Source of the DNA: Bacteroidota bacterium
GTDB lineage: Bacteria; Bacteroidota; Bacteroidia; Sphingobacteriales; Sphingobacteriaceae
Assembly: GCA_018828585.1 (NCBI GenBank)
Contig: JAHJVW010000093.1
Span: 1 to 62,023 of the forward strand
Length of the DNA stretch: 62,023 nt
Direction: 5' to 3'
Part shown: positions 1 through 7,411 of the stretch, piece by piece
Position numbering within the stretch: position 1 is the first letter of the stretch
How the letters are laid out: each line of letters begins with the position of its first letter
Translations under genes and position numbers: made by a program
Notes under the pieces: model-generated
Databases searched by the model: none
What the model saw: the letters and a program-made list of their open reading frames with translations, nothing else
Told to the model about the DNA's origin: nothing

Positions 1-62
1 AACAACTCGTCAAAACTCAACGATTGAAATGTGGATTTGTCTATTACTATTGAGATGTCCAT
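1..62 (-). CDS. Partial hypothetical protein, cut by window edge
   Basis: An ATG at 62 on the minus strand opens a frame that runs off the left edge without a stop. The visible residues begin MDISIVIDKSTFQSLSFDEL. I recall similar IDKSTFQSL-type starts among Bacteroidetes hypothetical proteins, but I cannot name a function. The gene lies just beyond the 3' end of the intact tyrosine recombinase and reads in the same direction, which is where a first cassette would sit if that recombinase serves an array. Only about 20 codons are visible, so this could be a chance frame. Confidence 0.4.
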   Translation of the reverse strand, partial: MDISIVIDKSTFQSLSFDEL

Positions 63-88
63 TGTTCGTTTCTTGCAGTCAGTTTTAA

Positions 89-119
89 GTTAGCACGGTC
101 GTCACGGGTTGCAGGTAAC
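89..119 (-). other. Candidate recombination site beside the recombinase
   Basis: A short segment between the recombinase stop and the partial edge gene is bounded by GTTAGCA on one side and TGCAGGTAAC on the other, giving a weak inverted repeat with GTTA/TAAC ends. These ends resemble those of the palindromes separating modules at 55.5-61.6 kb. It could be an attI-like or attC-like site. It is short and poorly symmetric, so the call rests mainly on position. Confidence 0.25.
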
Positions 120-141
120 TTGTATATATGTCTGACTTTTT

Positions 142-177
142 CAGACCTATACAGCTAAAATTGGAGGTATAGGTCTG
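142..177. terminator. Hairpin downstream of recombinase
   Basis: CAGACCTATAC at 142-152 pairs perfectly with GTATAGGTCTG at 167-177 around a 14-base loop. A GTCTGA just to the left can pair alternatively with the TCAGAC at the left of this stem. There is no good T tract on the minus strand, so termination of the recombinase transcript is only one reading. A structured recombination site is another. Confidence 0.3.
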
Positions 178-211
178 ATAGCAATCATTTTTATTTTTAA
201 ATATATTATTT

Positions 212-1254
212 TTATAAATCATCAAAAGGGCTTTTTACATTTCTAATACTTTTGGTACTTACATGAGTATAGATCTCCGTCGTTTTACTGCTTTTATGTC
301 CTAAAATTTCCTGAATATAACGTAAATCTGTTCCGCCCTCTAATAAATGGGTCGCATAACTGTGACGTAACCAATGTAAGGTTACCGGTTTTTTAATTTT
401 TGCCTTTTCTAGAGCTTGTTTGAGAATGCTTTGAAGACTTTTTTCAGAATATTTTTCGCCAGCTTCCTGTCCTTCGAAAAGCCAATTGATGGGTTTATAC
501 ATCTTATAATAATCTCTAAGCATCGTTAAAATTAAATCAGATAGCGGTGCGATCCGATCTTTCTTACCTTTTGCCTGTCTAATAATTACCAATTTCCTTT
601 CCGAGTCAATGTCATTAGCTTTTAAATTCAATAGCTCACTTCTTCTTAAACCACAGCTATAAATTAAACTCAGCATGGTTTTATGTTTGATATTGCTATG
701 CGAGTTCAGTATTTTCTTAATCTCCTCTTTGCTCAAAACATTAGGCAATAACTTTTCTCTTTTAGGGCGATAGATTTTCTCGACGCTAATGGCAGTTTGT
801 TTTATGATGCTGAAATATAATTTGATGGCGTTGATAATTTGATTTTGATAGGAGGAAGAAAGCTTGTTCTTAATGATATGCTCCTGATAATAGTTCACCA
901 CATCCTCGTTATCAATACTACTAATTTCCTTCTCCTGATAAAACAGCAGGAAAGATTTTAGTGCTTCGCTATAAGTTTTAATGGTGTTTTCGCTGTACCT
1001 TTTGGTATAAAGATACCTCCTAAACTTTTCTACATGCTCAATTTTATCCATCCCTAAATGCACCACAGGCAAACTGTACAATTTAAATCTTAAGCGGTTT
1101 TCTGGTGTATTAGGTAAATGCCAAGCATTCAAGGTCTTACTCCAACGGGCATCACCCAATGCTTTTATACGAGCAATCAGCTCGAGTTTGTTTTCAAACC
1201 AAACCGCAATGCGTTTTTCTTTTCGATGTTCTACAAGTTCAACTTTGTAATTCA
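212..1254 (-). CDS. Tyrosine recombinase / integrase (integron-integrase-like architecture)
   Basis: This is a 347-residue site-specific tyrosine recombinase that would cut and rejoin DNA through a 3'-phosphotyrosine. The catalytic set is complete: Arg in CGLRRSELL, Lys in AKGKKDR, HWLRHSYATH, LGHKSS and the nucleophile Tyr329 in TEIYTH. Before the SAM-like core-binding domain (about 75-160) is an N-terminal module of about 55 residues with RIAVWFENK and LGDARWS motifs. The stub at 55151 shares this module. I start at the ATG at 1254 (MNYKV); the frame extends four codons upstream to an ATT, but the homologue also starts at the equivalent Met. The gene reads leftward, so its 3' end faces the partial gene at the window edge. 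No accessory genes such as an excisionase are visible. XerC/D-like, transposon-type and integron-type roles cannot be separated by eye. Confidence 0.9.
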
Positions 1255-1536
1255 TTTCCAAAGGCAATTAGATAACTAAAGCTAAAGAAAAATATTTTCT
1301 ATTTCAAATAATAGCAAAGCTAAAAAAGCGCACTAATCAATCACCTAATTTGAAAATCCAGTATATCCCCAATTAGGCATGCACTAAAATTAATAATCAA
1401 AAGGATAACTAATAATTTTCTCAGTAATGTCCTTGTATTTTAATACAACACTCATATCGATGTAATCCTATAATCCCCTAAATCCGTGATTCAGACATAG
1501 CTTTCAGGCAAAAGCATAAAGATTTCGGACAACTTT

Positions 1537-1620
1537 ACCCATCTACACCGATCTTCGGTCCTCCGATATCGGACTATCACCCATCTACAACAGTCTTCGG
1601 TCCTCGGACTCCCGTCTATC
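1537..1620. repeat. Tandem pair of ~42-bp GGTCCTC/CGGACT repeats
   Basis: Two adjacent units (1537-1578 and 1579-1620) each begin ACCCATCTACA and contain TCTTCGGTCCTC followed by a CGGACT-type segment. A third diverged unit occurs at 1833-1873. A related sequence on the opposite strand, carrying AGTCCGAGGACGGGAGTC, lies inside valS near 8032-8049, so this family has spread beyond this interval. Confidence 0.7.
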
Positions 1621-1914
1621 CACTTCCAACCTTTTGCTATTTTCACAAAAAATCTTTAAATTCATCTCATAAATATTCCCCACCAATCATTGCCAGCACA
1701 GTACATAACGTAAGATCAAGCTAAGATAAACGTAAGATAGAGCAAGGATAAGCTTAGGATAGAGTGCTAATCCGTAGCTCTGATCAATTATCCGCTTAAA
1801 CATTACAAGCCACCAAGATAAATCATCAACCGCCAATCCCGGTCCTCCGCCATCGGACTATCAGCCATCCACCATGAACCATCCACAATGAATCATCCAG
1901 CATCGATCCAGTAC

Positions 1915-1990
1915 CTGTTCGAGTCGTGTTCGGATAAAAGTACCTTTATCCGAACAGCTACTGGACCGTACCCGCACACCACTCGAACAG
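1915..1990. repeat. Nested palindrome with two perfect stems
   Basis: The outer stem pairs CTGTTCGAGT at 1915-1924 with ACTCGAACAG at 1981-1990. The inner stem pairs TGTTCGGATAAA at 1927-1938 with TTTATCCGAACA at 1945-1956. In addition TCCAGTA at 1907-1913 can pair with TACTGGA at 1959-1965, crossing the outer stem. No T tract follows. It looks like a dispersed structured repeat, not a simple terminator. Confidence 0.7.
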
Positions 1991-2087
1991 ATGACCAAAA
2001 ACAACCTTCCAACTATCAGCCATCCACCACCCCCCCAATTCAGAATGTCTTCAGAATTAATGACTAACTAGTCAAAAATTTAAGATC

Positions 2088-3092
2088 ATGTTGAAATTCA
2101 TTTATATTTTAGTTTTGGGTGTTTTCGTTACCGGTTGTGTATCAGCGCAAGAAACCTCCTATCATATTATCAAAAAAGATCATATCGGTGGTACTGGTGG
2201 CTGGGATTATATTTTTGCTAACCCTACAAATCAACGCTTATATGTTTCTCATGGAAATAGACTAACGGTTTTAAATTTAGTAACAGGAGATTCTGTTGGC
2301 GTAGTTTCGCCTAGGATGGGTGTTCATGGAGTCGCTATTATTGAGGCTTTAGGCAGAGGATATACTAGTAACGGAAGGTCTAATTCGGTCAGTGTTTTTG
2401 ATTTAAAAACCAATCAGATTTTAAAAGATATCCCGACAGGTCAAAATCCTGATGCCATATTTTATGACGATTTTAATGGAATGATCATCACTTGCAACGG
2501 ACGAAGCAATGATTTATCTTTTATTGATCCCAAAACGGATAAAGTGATAGCAACTGTAGCAGTAGGTGGTAAGCCAGAAACTGTAGTTTCTGATGGAAAA
2601 GGACATGTTTTTGTGAATGTTGAAGATAAAAATGAGGTTGTAAAAATAAATAGCAAAACCCATGAGGTGGAAGCATACTGGAAATTAGCAAAAGGGAAGG
2701 AGCCAACGGGTTTGGCTTTGGATAGAGCAACTCACCGCTTAATTGTGGGTGGTGGTGGTAATAAATATATGGAAATATTAGATACTGAAACTGGTAAGTC
2801 CTTATTCCAATTACCTATAGGCGAAGGTTGTGATGGCATTGTCTTTGATCAGACAAAGAAATTAGCTTTTGCTTCTAATGGCGAAGGAACAGTAACTATA
2901 GTAAAGGAATTGAGTGCTAATGATTTTAGAGTAGTACAAACGGTAAAGTCGGCTGTACGAGCAAGAACGATTACAGTAGACCCAACAACACATCATATCT
3001 TTTTACCAAGTGCACAATTTAAGCCCGTTGAAGGGCAAAGATGGCCGATGGTTTTACCAGGAACATTTTTTGTGCTAGAGTTGGGCGAATAA
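2088..3092 (+). CDS. YncE-like beta-propeller protein, exported
   Basis: A 334-residue protein with an N-terminal export signal ending in FVTGC, which fits a lipobox with Cys17 as lipidation site. The body consists of repeating blade-like units with YVTN-type patterns (RLYVSHGNRLTVLNL, ATVAVGGKPETVVSDG, GKSLFQLPIGEGCDGIVFD), typical of YncE/surface-layer beta-propellers. Members of this family sit in the periplasm or at the cell surface and mostly have no defined biochemical role; ligand binding is possible. The gene is monocistronic and ends three bases from the convergent mnmD. It is preceded by the repeat-rich gap, so its promoter is not obvious. Confidence 0.8.
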   Translation: MLKFIYILVLGVFVTGCVSAQETSYHIIKKDHIGGTGGWDYIFANPTNQRLYVSHGNRLTVLNLVTGDSVGVVSPRMGVHGVAIIEALGRGYTSNGRSNSVSVFDLKTNQILKDIPTGQNPDAIFYDDFNGMIITCNGRSNDLSFIDPKTDKVIATVAVGGKPETVVSDGKGHVFVNVEDKNEVVKINSKTHEVEAYWKLAKGKEPTGLALDRATHRLIVGGGGNKYMEILDTETGKSLFQLPIGEGCDGIVFDQTKKLAFASNGEGTVTIVKELSANDFRVVQTVKSAVRARTITVDPTTHHIFLPSAQFKPVEGQRWPMVLPGTFFVLELGE

Positions 3093-3095
3093 GGT

Positions 3096-3779
3096 TTAGG
3101 GCTTTATAGCCCTCAACATTTCTCTTTTTCCGGCAGCACCGGGCGCTTTTTCAATCTTTAATCCTAAAGATTTCATAATTCTTTTTAAATCACCTGTGAT
3201 GGCGTAGGTAACAAATACGCCTCCTGGTTTCAAGAAACTCACGATGTGGGTAATAAATTCTTTCGTCCATAGCTCGGGTTGGTTTGATGACGCAAAAGCA
3301 TCAAAATAAATCACATCAAAAAGTAAATTGGTAGTATATATTTTTGCATCTATACAGGCTATGTGCAAGCTGCAAAATTGATTGAGCATTACACTTTCTG
3401 TTAGTGCTTTCTCATAATTTTCTAAAAATATTTCCCAACTATTAGAAGAAACAATTTGATGATATTCTGTGTCTTCGATGAGTTTCAAACTAAGCGGGTA
3501 AGCCTCTAATCCTACATAGTTAAGAATAATTTCTTTGCCCGTACAAAAATCGTTAGTGAGCAAAAAGTTGAGTCCGGTTCCAAAACCTACTTCTAATATG
3601 GAAACATTTTCAACTTGTTTATCCGCTAAGTAATAGCGTAAACCAGAATTTAAAAAAACATGGTTGCTTTCTTGTAAGGCGCCGTTACGGCTATGGTAAT
3701 TTTCTTTGATAATAGGGTGATATATGGTTTTAGAACCATCAGCAGTGATGACTATTTTTAATTCTAAAGATTCAGACAT
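3096..3779 (-). CDS. mnmD: tRNA 5-methylaminomethyl-2-thiouridine methyltransferase, MnmD type
   Basis: A 227-residue SAM-dependent methyltransferase of the COG4121 type. The SAM-binding loop is EVGFGTGLN (about residue 64), followed by DVIYFDAF, WTKEFI and FLKPGGVFVTY, and a C-terminal PGAAGKREMLRA block typical of MnmC1/MnmD. Stand-alone MnmD enzymes methylate the wobble uridine intermediate of certain tRNAs; the oxidase half of MnmC is absent here. The start codon lies 19 bases from the end of the rhodanese gene upstream, suggesting cotranscription. A link between the two through sulfur chemistry on tRNA is only a guess. Confidence 0.85.
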   Translation of the reverse strand: MSESLELKIVITADGSKTIYHPIIKENYHSRNGALQESNHVFLNSGLRYYLADKQVENVSILEVGFGTGLNFLLTNDFCTGKEIILNYVGLEAYPLSLKLIEDTEYHQIVSSNSWEIFLENYEKALTESVMLNQFCSLHIACIDAKIYTTNLLFDVIYFDAFASSNQPELWTKEFITHIVSFLKPGGVFVTYAITGDLKRIMKSLGLKIEKAPGAAGKREMLRAIKP

Positions 3780-3798
3780 GGACGCTTAACAGCTCTTT

Positions 3799-4296
3799 TT
3801 AATATACTTTTGTACCTCTTTCTACCCATTTAGCCCATTTCTTATTATAGGTATGAATCTCGGTAGTTTGTATGCCATTATCTTTGTAAATGGGATTGCC
3901 TTCATTTCCCCATTCGAAAATACCTCCGTATAAATTGAAAACATTTTTATAGCCGTCGTGAATTAATTTTTCGGCAATTTTCTCACTTCTGTAACCCACG
4001 GAGCAATAAACTACTACGATTGCATCTTTTGGAATATCGTAAACTTTACGCATATCAAACCAAATGTAACCTACATTACGTGAATTTTTAAGGTGACTAA
4101 CATCAAACTCATCTTTTTCTCTGGCATCTAATAAAAAAACACTTTTTTTAATTTCCTTTAAAGAATCTACACTGATTAATGGCACTGTGTGGCTATATAT
4201 ACTGTCCAGCATTTGTTTAAATTCTTGATTTTTTATTTGTGAAAACAATGAAAATGGAAATAGTATAAAAGAAAAGAAAAGTAGTTTTTTTAACAT
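3799..4296 (-). CDS. Exported rhodanese-like domain protein
   Basis: A 165-residue protein with a signal peptide (MLKKLLFFSFILFPFSLFS) and one rhodanese domain. The active-site loop is VVYCSVGYRSEKIA, with the catalytic Cys in the usual CxxGxRS form, and an LLDAREKDEF block upstream matches the domain start. It would act in the periplasm, moving sulfane sulfur or binding anions; the substrate cannot be read from sequence. It lies upstream of mnmD on the same strand with a short gap. The export signal argues against a direct role in tRNA thiolation. Confidence 0.8.
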   Translation of the reverse strand: MLKKLLFFSFILFPFSLFSQIKNQEFKQMLDSIYSHTVPLISVDSLKEIKKSVFLLDAREKDEFDVSHLKNSRNVGYIWFDMRKVYDIPKDAIVVVYCSVGYRSEKIAEKLIHDGYKNVFNLYGGIFEWGNEGNPIYKDNGIQTTEIHTYNKKWAKWVERGTKVY

Positions 4297-4381
4297 AAGG
4301 TATTTAACGTATTGAAATTAAAGATTGGTATAAATGTAGGTATTTAACCAATTTTAAGTGAATGTAAATAGGCATAAAATA

Positions 4382-4415
4382 AAAAAATCCGGATGATTTT
4401 TCATCCGGATTTTTT
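4382..4415. terminator. Rho-independent terminator, probably bidirectional
   Basis: AAATCCGGATGA and TCATCCGGATTT form a 12-bp stem with A- and T-rich flanks on both sides. It lies directly after the 3' end of the M13 peptidase gene (minus strand) and upstream of the rhodanese gene, so it most likely ends the peptidase transcript. Confidence 0.85.
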
Positions 4416-4422
4416 AAAGGGT

Positions 4423-6456
4423 TTACCAAATTTTGTTTCTGGCATCTGGAGCTAAATAAAGCTTATCTCCTGGTTTTACGTTAAATGCGTTATACCATGC
4501 ATCCATATTTACGATGGGGCCAATTACTCTGATTTCTCCTGGAGAGTGAGGATCTGTCATTAGTAGCTGCGATTCAGTTTCAGGTAAAGTATTACTTCTC
4601 CAAACTTGAGCCCAAGCCAAGAAGAATCTTTGATCTGGTGTAAAGCCATCAATTTTTTCATCTGATTGACCTTCTTTAGTCATTTTAAAGGCAGTATACG
4701 CCGCATTCAGTCCGCCTAAGTCACCAATGTTTTCGCCCATGGTTAATTTACCATTTACATGTAATGAGTCTTGAATTTTGTAACCATCGTACTGTTCTCC
4801 AAGTTGTGTTGTTTTTGCTTTAAAACGAGCTAAATCTTCTGGTGTCCACCAATTGCGAAGCGTTCCATCTTTATCATATTGGCTTCCGCTATCATCAAAA
4901 CCATGTGACATTTCATGACCTATTACAGCACCAATACCACCGTAATTTACAGCATCATCTGCATTAGGATCAAAGAATGGGAATTGTAGAATTCCAGCTG
5001 GGAAAACAATCTCGTTAAGTACAGGATTGTAGTAGGCATTCACCGTTGGTGGTGTCATCCCCCATTTAGTTTTATCAACTGGTTTGCCTAATTTATTAAT
5101 CATGTCATTATATCCCCAAACAGCTGCGTTTTTCACATTCTGGAAATAAGTATTTTTATTAATCGCTAAACCATCATAATTTTCCCATTTATCTTGATAT
5201 CCAATTTTTGGAGTAAAAGCATGTAATTTATCTAACGCTTTTTGTTTGGTGACATCACTCATCCAACTTAAGTTTTTTATCCTAATTTCATAAGCTTTTG
5301 ATAAGTTAGCTACCAGTTCTTTCATTCTTGCTTTGGCTTCAGGTTTAAAATATTTCTTCACATAAAGCTGTCCTAAAAGTTCTCCAATAGTTCCATCCGT
5401 CATGGAAGACATTTTTTGCCATCTAGGAGTAGGGATTTTTTGACCGGTTAATACTTGCGAGAAGGCGAAATTGGCATCAACAAAAGGAGAACTTAAATAA
5501 GCTGCAGAACTTTTTAAAACATTCCATTTCAAGTAAGTTTTCCAATCAGAAACAGGCGTACTTTTTAGAAGGTCATTGGCAACAACCATGAATTTAGGAT
5601 TGCCTACCAATATAGAATCTTCACCAGTCACTTTCATTTTAGCCATTAAACTAGACCAATCTATCAAAGGAGTAGTTTTGCTTAAATCTGCAACACTAAA
5701 TTTGTTGTAAGTTTTGTATGGATCTCTCATTTCCACTCTGCTCATTTGCGCATCTGCAAACTTAGTTTCTAAAGCAATAATAGCATCGGCACTTTTTGCT
5801 GCATCAGTAGTATTAGCGCCAGTTAATGTAAAAAGTTTAATGATATAATCTTTATAAGCAGCTCTGATTTTTAATGAGCGTGGATCGTCTTTTAAATAAT
5901 AATCACGATCTGGTAAACTAGTTCCTCCTTGACCTACTTGCGCCATCATCACCTTTGGATTTTTACGATCTTGACCGACGTAAAAACCAAAAACAGGAGA
6001 TCCACCACCAACTGTTCTTAAATATGCTATTTCATCAATTACGCCATTGATATCTTTTATGGATGATATTTTAGCTAAATCACTTTTAATGGGTGTGAAG
6101 CCTAACTTTTCGATAGTTAAGCTATCCATACCTGCAGTATAAAAATCTCCCACGCGTTTTTCAATAGAACCTGGTGCTGCAGATTTATTATTCATTGCAG
6201 TGGTTAATAATGTTTTAACCGCATTAATGTTGAAGTCTCTTAGTTCATTAAAACTACCCCAACGGGTTTCTTTTGCTGGTACGGGATTATTTTTTATCCA
6301 GTTACCATTTGCATATTCGTTAAAATCATCACCTGGCTTTACACTCAAATCCATGTTAGCCCTGTCAATAAATTTTTTCTGTGCTGTTTGTGCAAAAGTT
6401 GGAGAGGCTAATGAAGCACCACCAATAAGCATCAAGGAAGCTAATTTTAGTTTCAT
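4423..6456 (-). CDS. M13 family zinc metallopeptidase (PepO/neprilysin type)
   Basis: A 677-residue secreted endopeptidase. The signal peptide runs to about residue 23 (ASPTFAQ). The M13 N-terminal domain is followed by the catalytic part with NAYYNP, VIGHEMSHGFDD (the HExxH zinc ligands and general base) and GENIGDLGG (third zinc ligand Glu). The C-terminal APDARNKIW is close to the family's usual end in W, as expected for a full-length enzyme. It would cut peptides in the periplasm or outside the cell. It is monocistronic: a terminator follows and a 225-base AT-rich gap precedes it, with the divergent Lon-domain gene beyond. Confidence 0.92.
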   Translation of the reverse strand: MKLKLASLMLIGGASLASPTFAQTAQKKFIDRANMDLSVKPGDDFNEYANGNWIKNNPVPAKETRWGSFNELRDFNINAVKTLLTTAMNNKSAAPGSIEKRVGDFYTAGMDSLTIEKLGFTPIKSDLAKISSIKDINGVIDEIAYLRTVGGGSPVFGFYVGQDRKNPKVMMAQVGQGGTSLPDRDYYLKDDPRSLKIRAAYKDYIIKLFTLTGANTTDAAKSADAIIALETKFADAQMSRVEMRDPYKTYNKFSVADLSKTTPLIDWSSLMAKMKVTGEDSILVGNPKFMVVANDLLKSTPVSDWKTYLKWNVLKSSAAYLSSPFVDANFAFSQVLTGQKIPTPRWQKMSSMTDGTIGELLGQLYVKKYFKPEAKARMKELVANLSKAYEIRIKNLSWMSDVTKQKALDKLHAFTPKIGYQDKWENYDGLAINKNTYFQNVKNAAVWGYNDMINKLGKPVDKTKWGMTPPTVNAYYNPVLNEIVFPAGILQFPFFDPNADDAVNYGGIGAVIGHEMSHGFDDSGSQYDKDGTLRNWWTPEDLARFKAKTTQLGEQYDGYKIQDSLHVNGKLTMGENIGDLGGLNAAYTAFKMTKEGQSDEKIDGFTPDQRFFLAWAQVWRSNTLPETESQLLMTDPHSPGEIRVIGPIVNMDAWYNAFNVKPGDKLYLAPDARNKIW

Positions 6457-6681
6457 GTTATAAATTATTTAGAATTTTAATTGGAAAACAAAAAGTGAAT
6501 TTATGTATAGATTTATGTAAAATCCAATAATAGACTTACAAAATTATTTATTAAACCAATAATAAATGGATCTTAAAAATATTTTTATATTTAAAAGGTT
6601 GAGAATACTTGTTTTTAAGGGTATTTTCGTGTTTCCGAGCCTCATAATATTTAAACAACAAACTCATAAAATTATTGTTAC

Positions 6682-7329
6682 ATGTCTATGAATCTAGCGA
6701 TTTTTCCTCTCGAGCTGATAGTTTTTCCTGGTGAACAAGTCAATCTTCATATTTTTGAACAACGCTATCGCGATCTTTTTAATGATTTGAAAGAAGGCGT
6801 AGTTAACCATTTTGGAATCCCCCCTGTTGTGGACAATAAAATCCATTTGTTAGGCACCAGAATAAGGCTTGTGGACATCGCTAAACATTATGAAAGTGGA
6901 GAAATGGACGTTATTACGGAGGGAGTAGATGTTTTTGGTGTGATTAATTTTTTAGATCATTATGAAGATAAATCATACGCAGGAGCCGAAATTGAAATGA
7001 TGGAAAATGACCCATCTTATAATTTGATACAATTTAACGAATTACAAGACTTGTATGAAGAATTCCAATCGCTGCTGACGCAACGAAAGGAAATCGAAAA
7101 CGTTAAACCCGAAATTTATTCGTACCAAATTGCGCACTACTCTGGTTTAAATAAAATGCAAAAGTTAAATTTATTAGCTGATCTAGAAGAGGAAGAACGC
7201 CAACAAATGATGATCACCCATTTCAAAGAAATTATGCCTTCTATGAGGAACATTCAGGAAACTCAGAAAAGGATTATTGCTAATGGTCATTTTAAAAATT
7301 TGAAGTCTTTCAAATTCCAAAAGCCATAA
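6682..7329 (+). CDS. LON peptidase substrate-binding domain protein (stand-alone)
   Basis: A 215-residue protein consisting of the Lon N-terminal substrate-binding domain: FPLELIVFPGEQVNLHIFE at the start, then RIRLVDIAKHYESGEMDV and a helical C-terminal part with LNLLADLEEEERQQ. The ATPase and protease domains of Lon are absent, which is normal for this COG2802 group. Its role is unknown; binding of unfolded protein is inferred from Lon. It lies 80 bases upstream of valS in the same direction, but valS appears to have its own promoter box. Confidence 0.85.
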   Translation: MSMNLAIFPLELIVFPGEQVNLHIFEQRYRDLFNDLKEGVVNHFGIPPVVDNKIHLLGTRIRLVDIAKHYESGEMDVITEGVDVFGVINFLDHYEDKSYAGAEIEMMENDPSYNLIQFNELQDLYEEFQSLLTQRKEIENVKPEIYSYQIAHYSGLNKMQKLNLLADLEEEERQQMMITHFKEIMPSMRNIQETQKRIIANGHFKNLKSFKFQKP

Positions 7330-7377
7330 TAAAAGCCAATGCTTTCTGTTTTAGCAAAAAAATAACTTAAGAAAACC

Positions 7378-7385
7378 TATTTTTG
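7378..7385 (+). promoter_or_regulatory. Bacteroidota -7 promoter box upstream of valS
   Basis: TATTTTTG matches the TAnnTTTG consensus of the Bacteroidota primary sigma factor and lies 26 bases before the valS ATG. No clear -33 TTTG was found at the expected distance, so the call rests on the -7 box and its position. Confidence 0.5.
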
Positions 7386-7411
7386 CGATTCGAAAAAGAT
7401 TTAGAACTTTT

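Larger units (their letters stand above)
1255..2087. other. Gene-free, repeat-rich intergenic region
   Basis: About 830 bases without a credible gene. The part near 1270-1470 is AT-rich and would hold the recombinase promoter. From 1490 on, the sequence is dominated by degenerate short repeats (CATCTAC, GGTCCTC, ATCGGACTATC, CATCCACCA) and one nested hairpin at 1915-1990. Near 1700-1770 there are loose repeats of the form AAGATAA/GATAAGC. This looks like accumulated intergenic repeat sequence, not a decayed gene. Confidence 0.7.

Noticed and set aside
3096-4296. tRNA thiolation pair of MnmD and rhodanese
   Set aside because: The rhodanese has a signal peptide and would act outside the cytoplasm, so a direct joint role in tRNA modification is unlikely.
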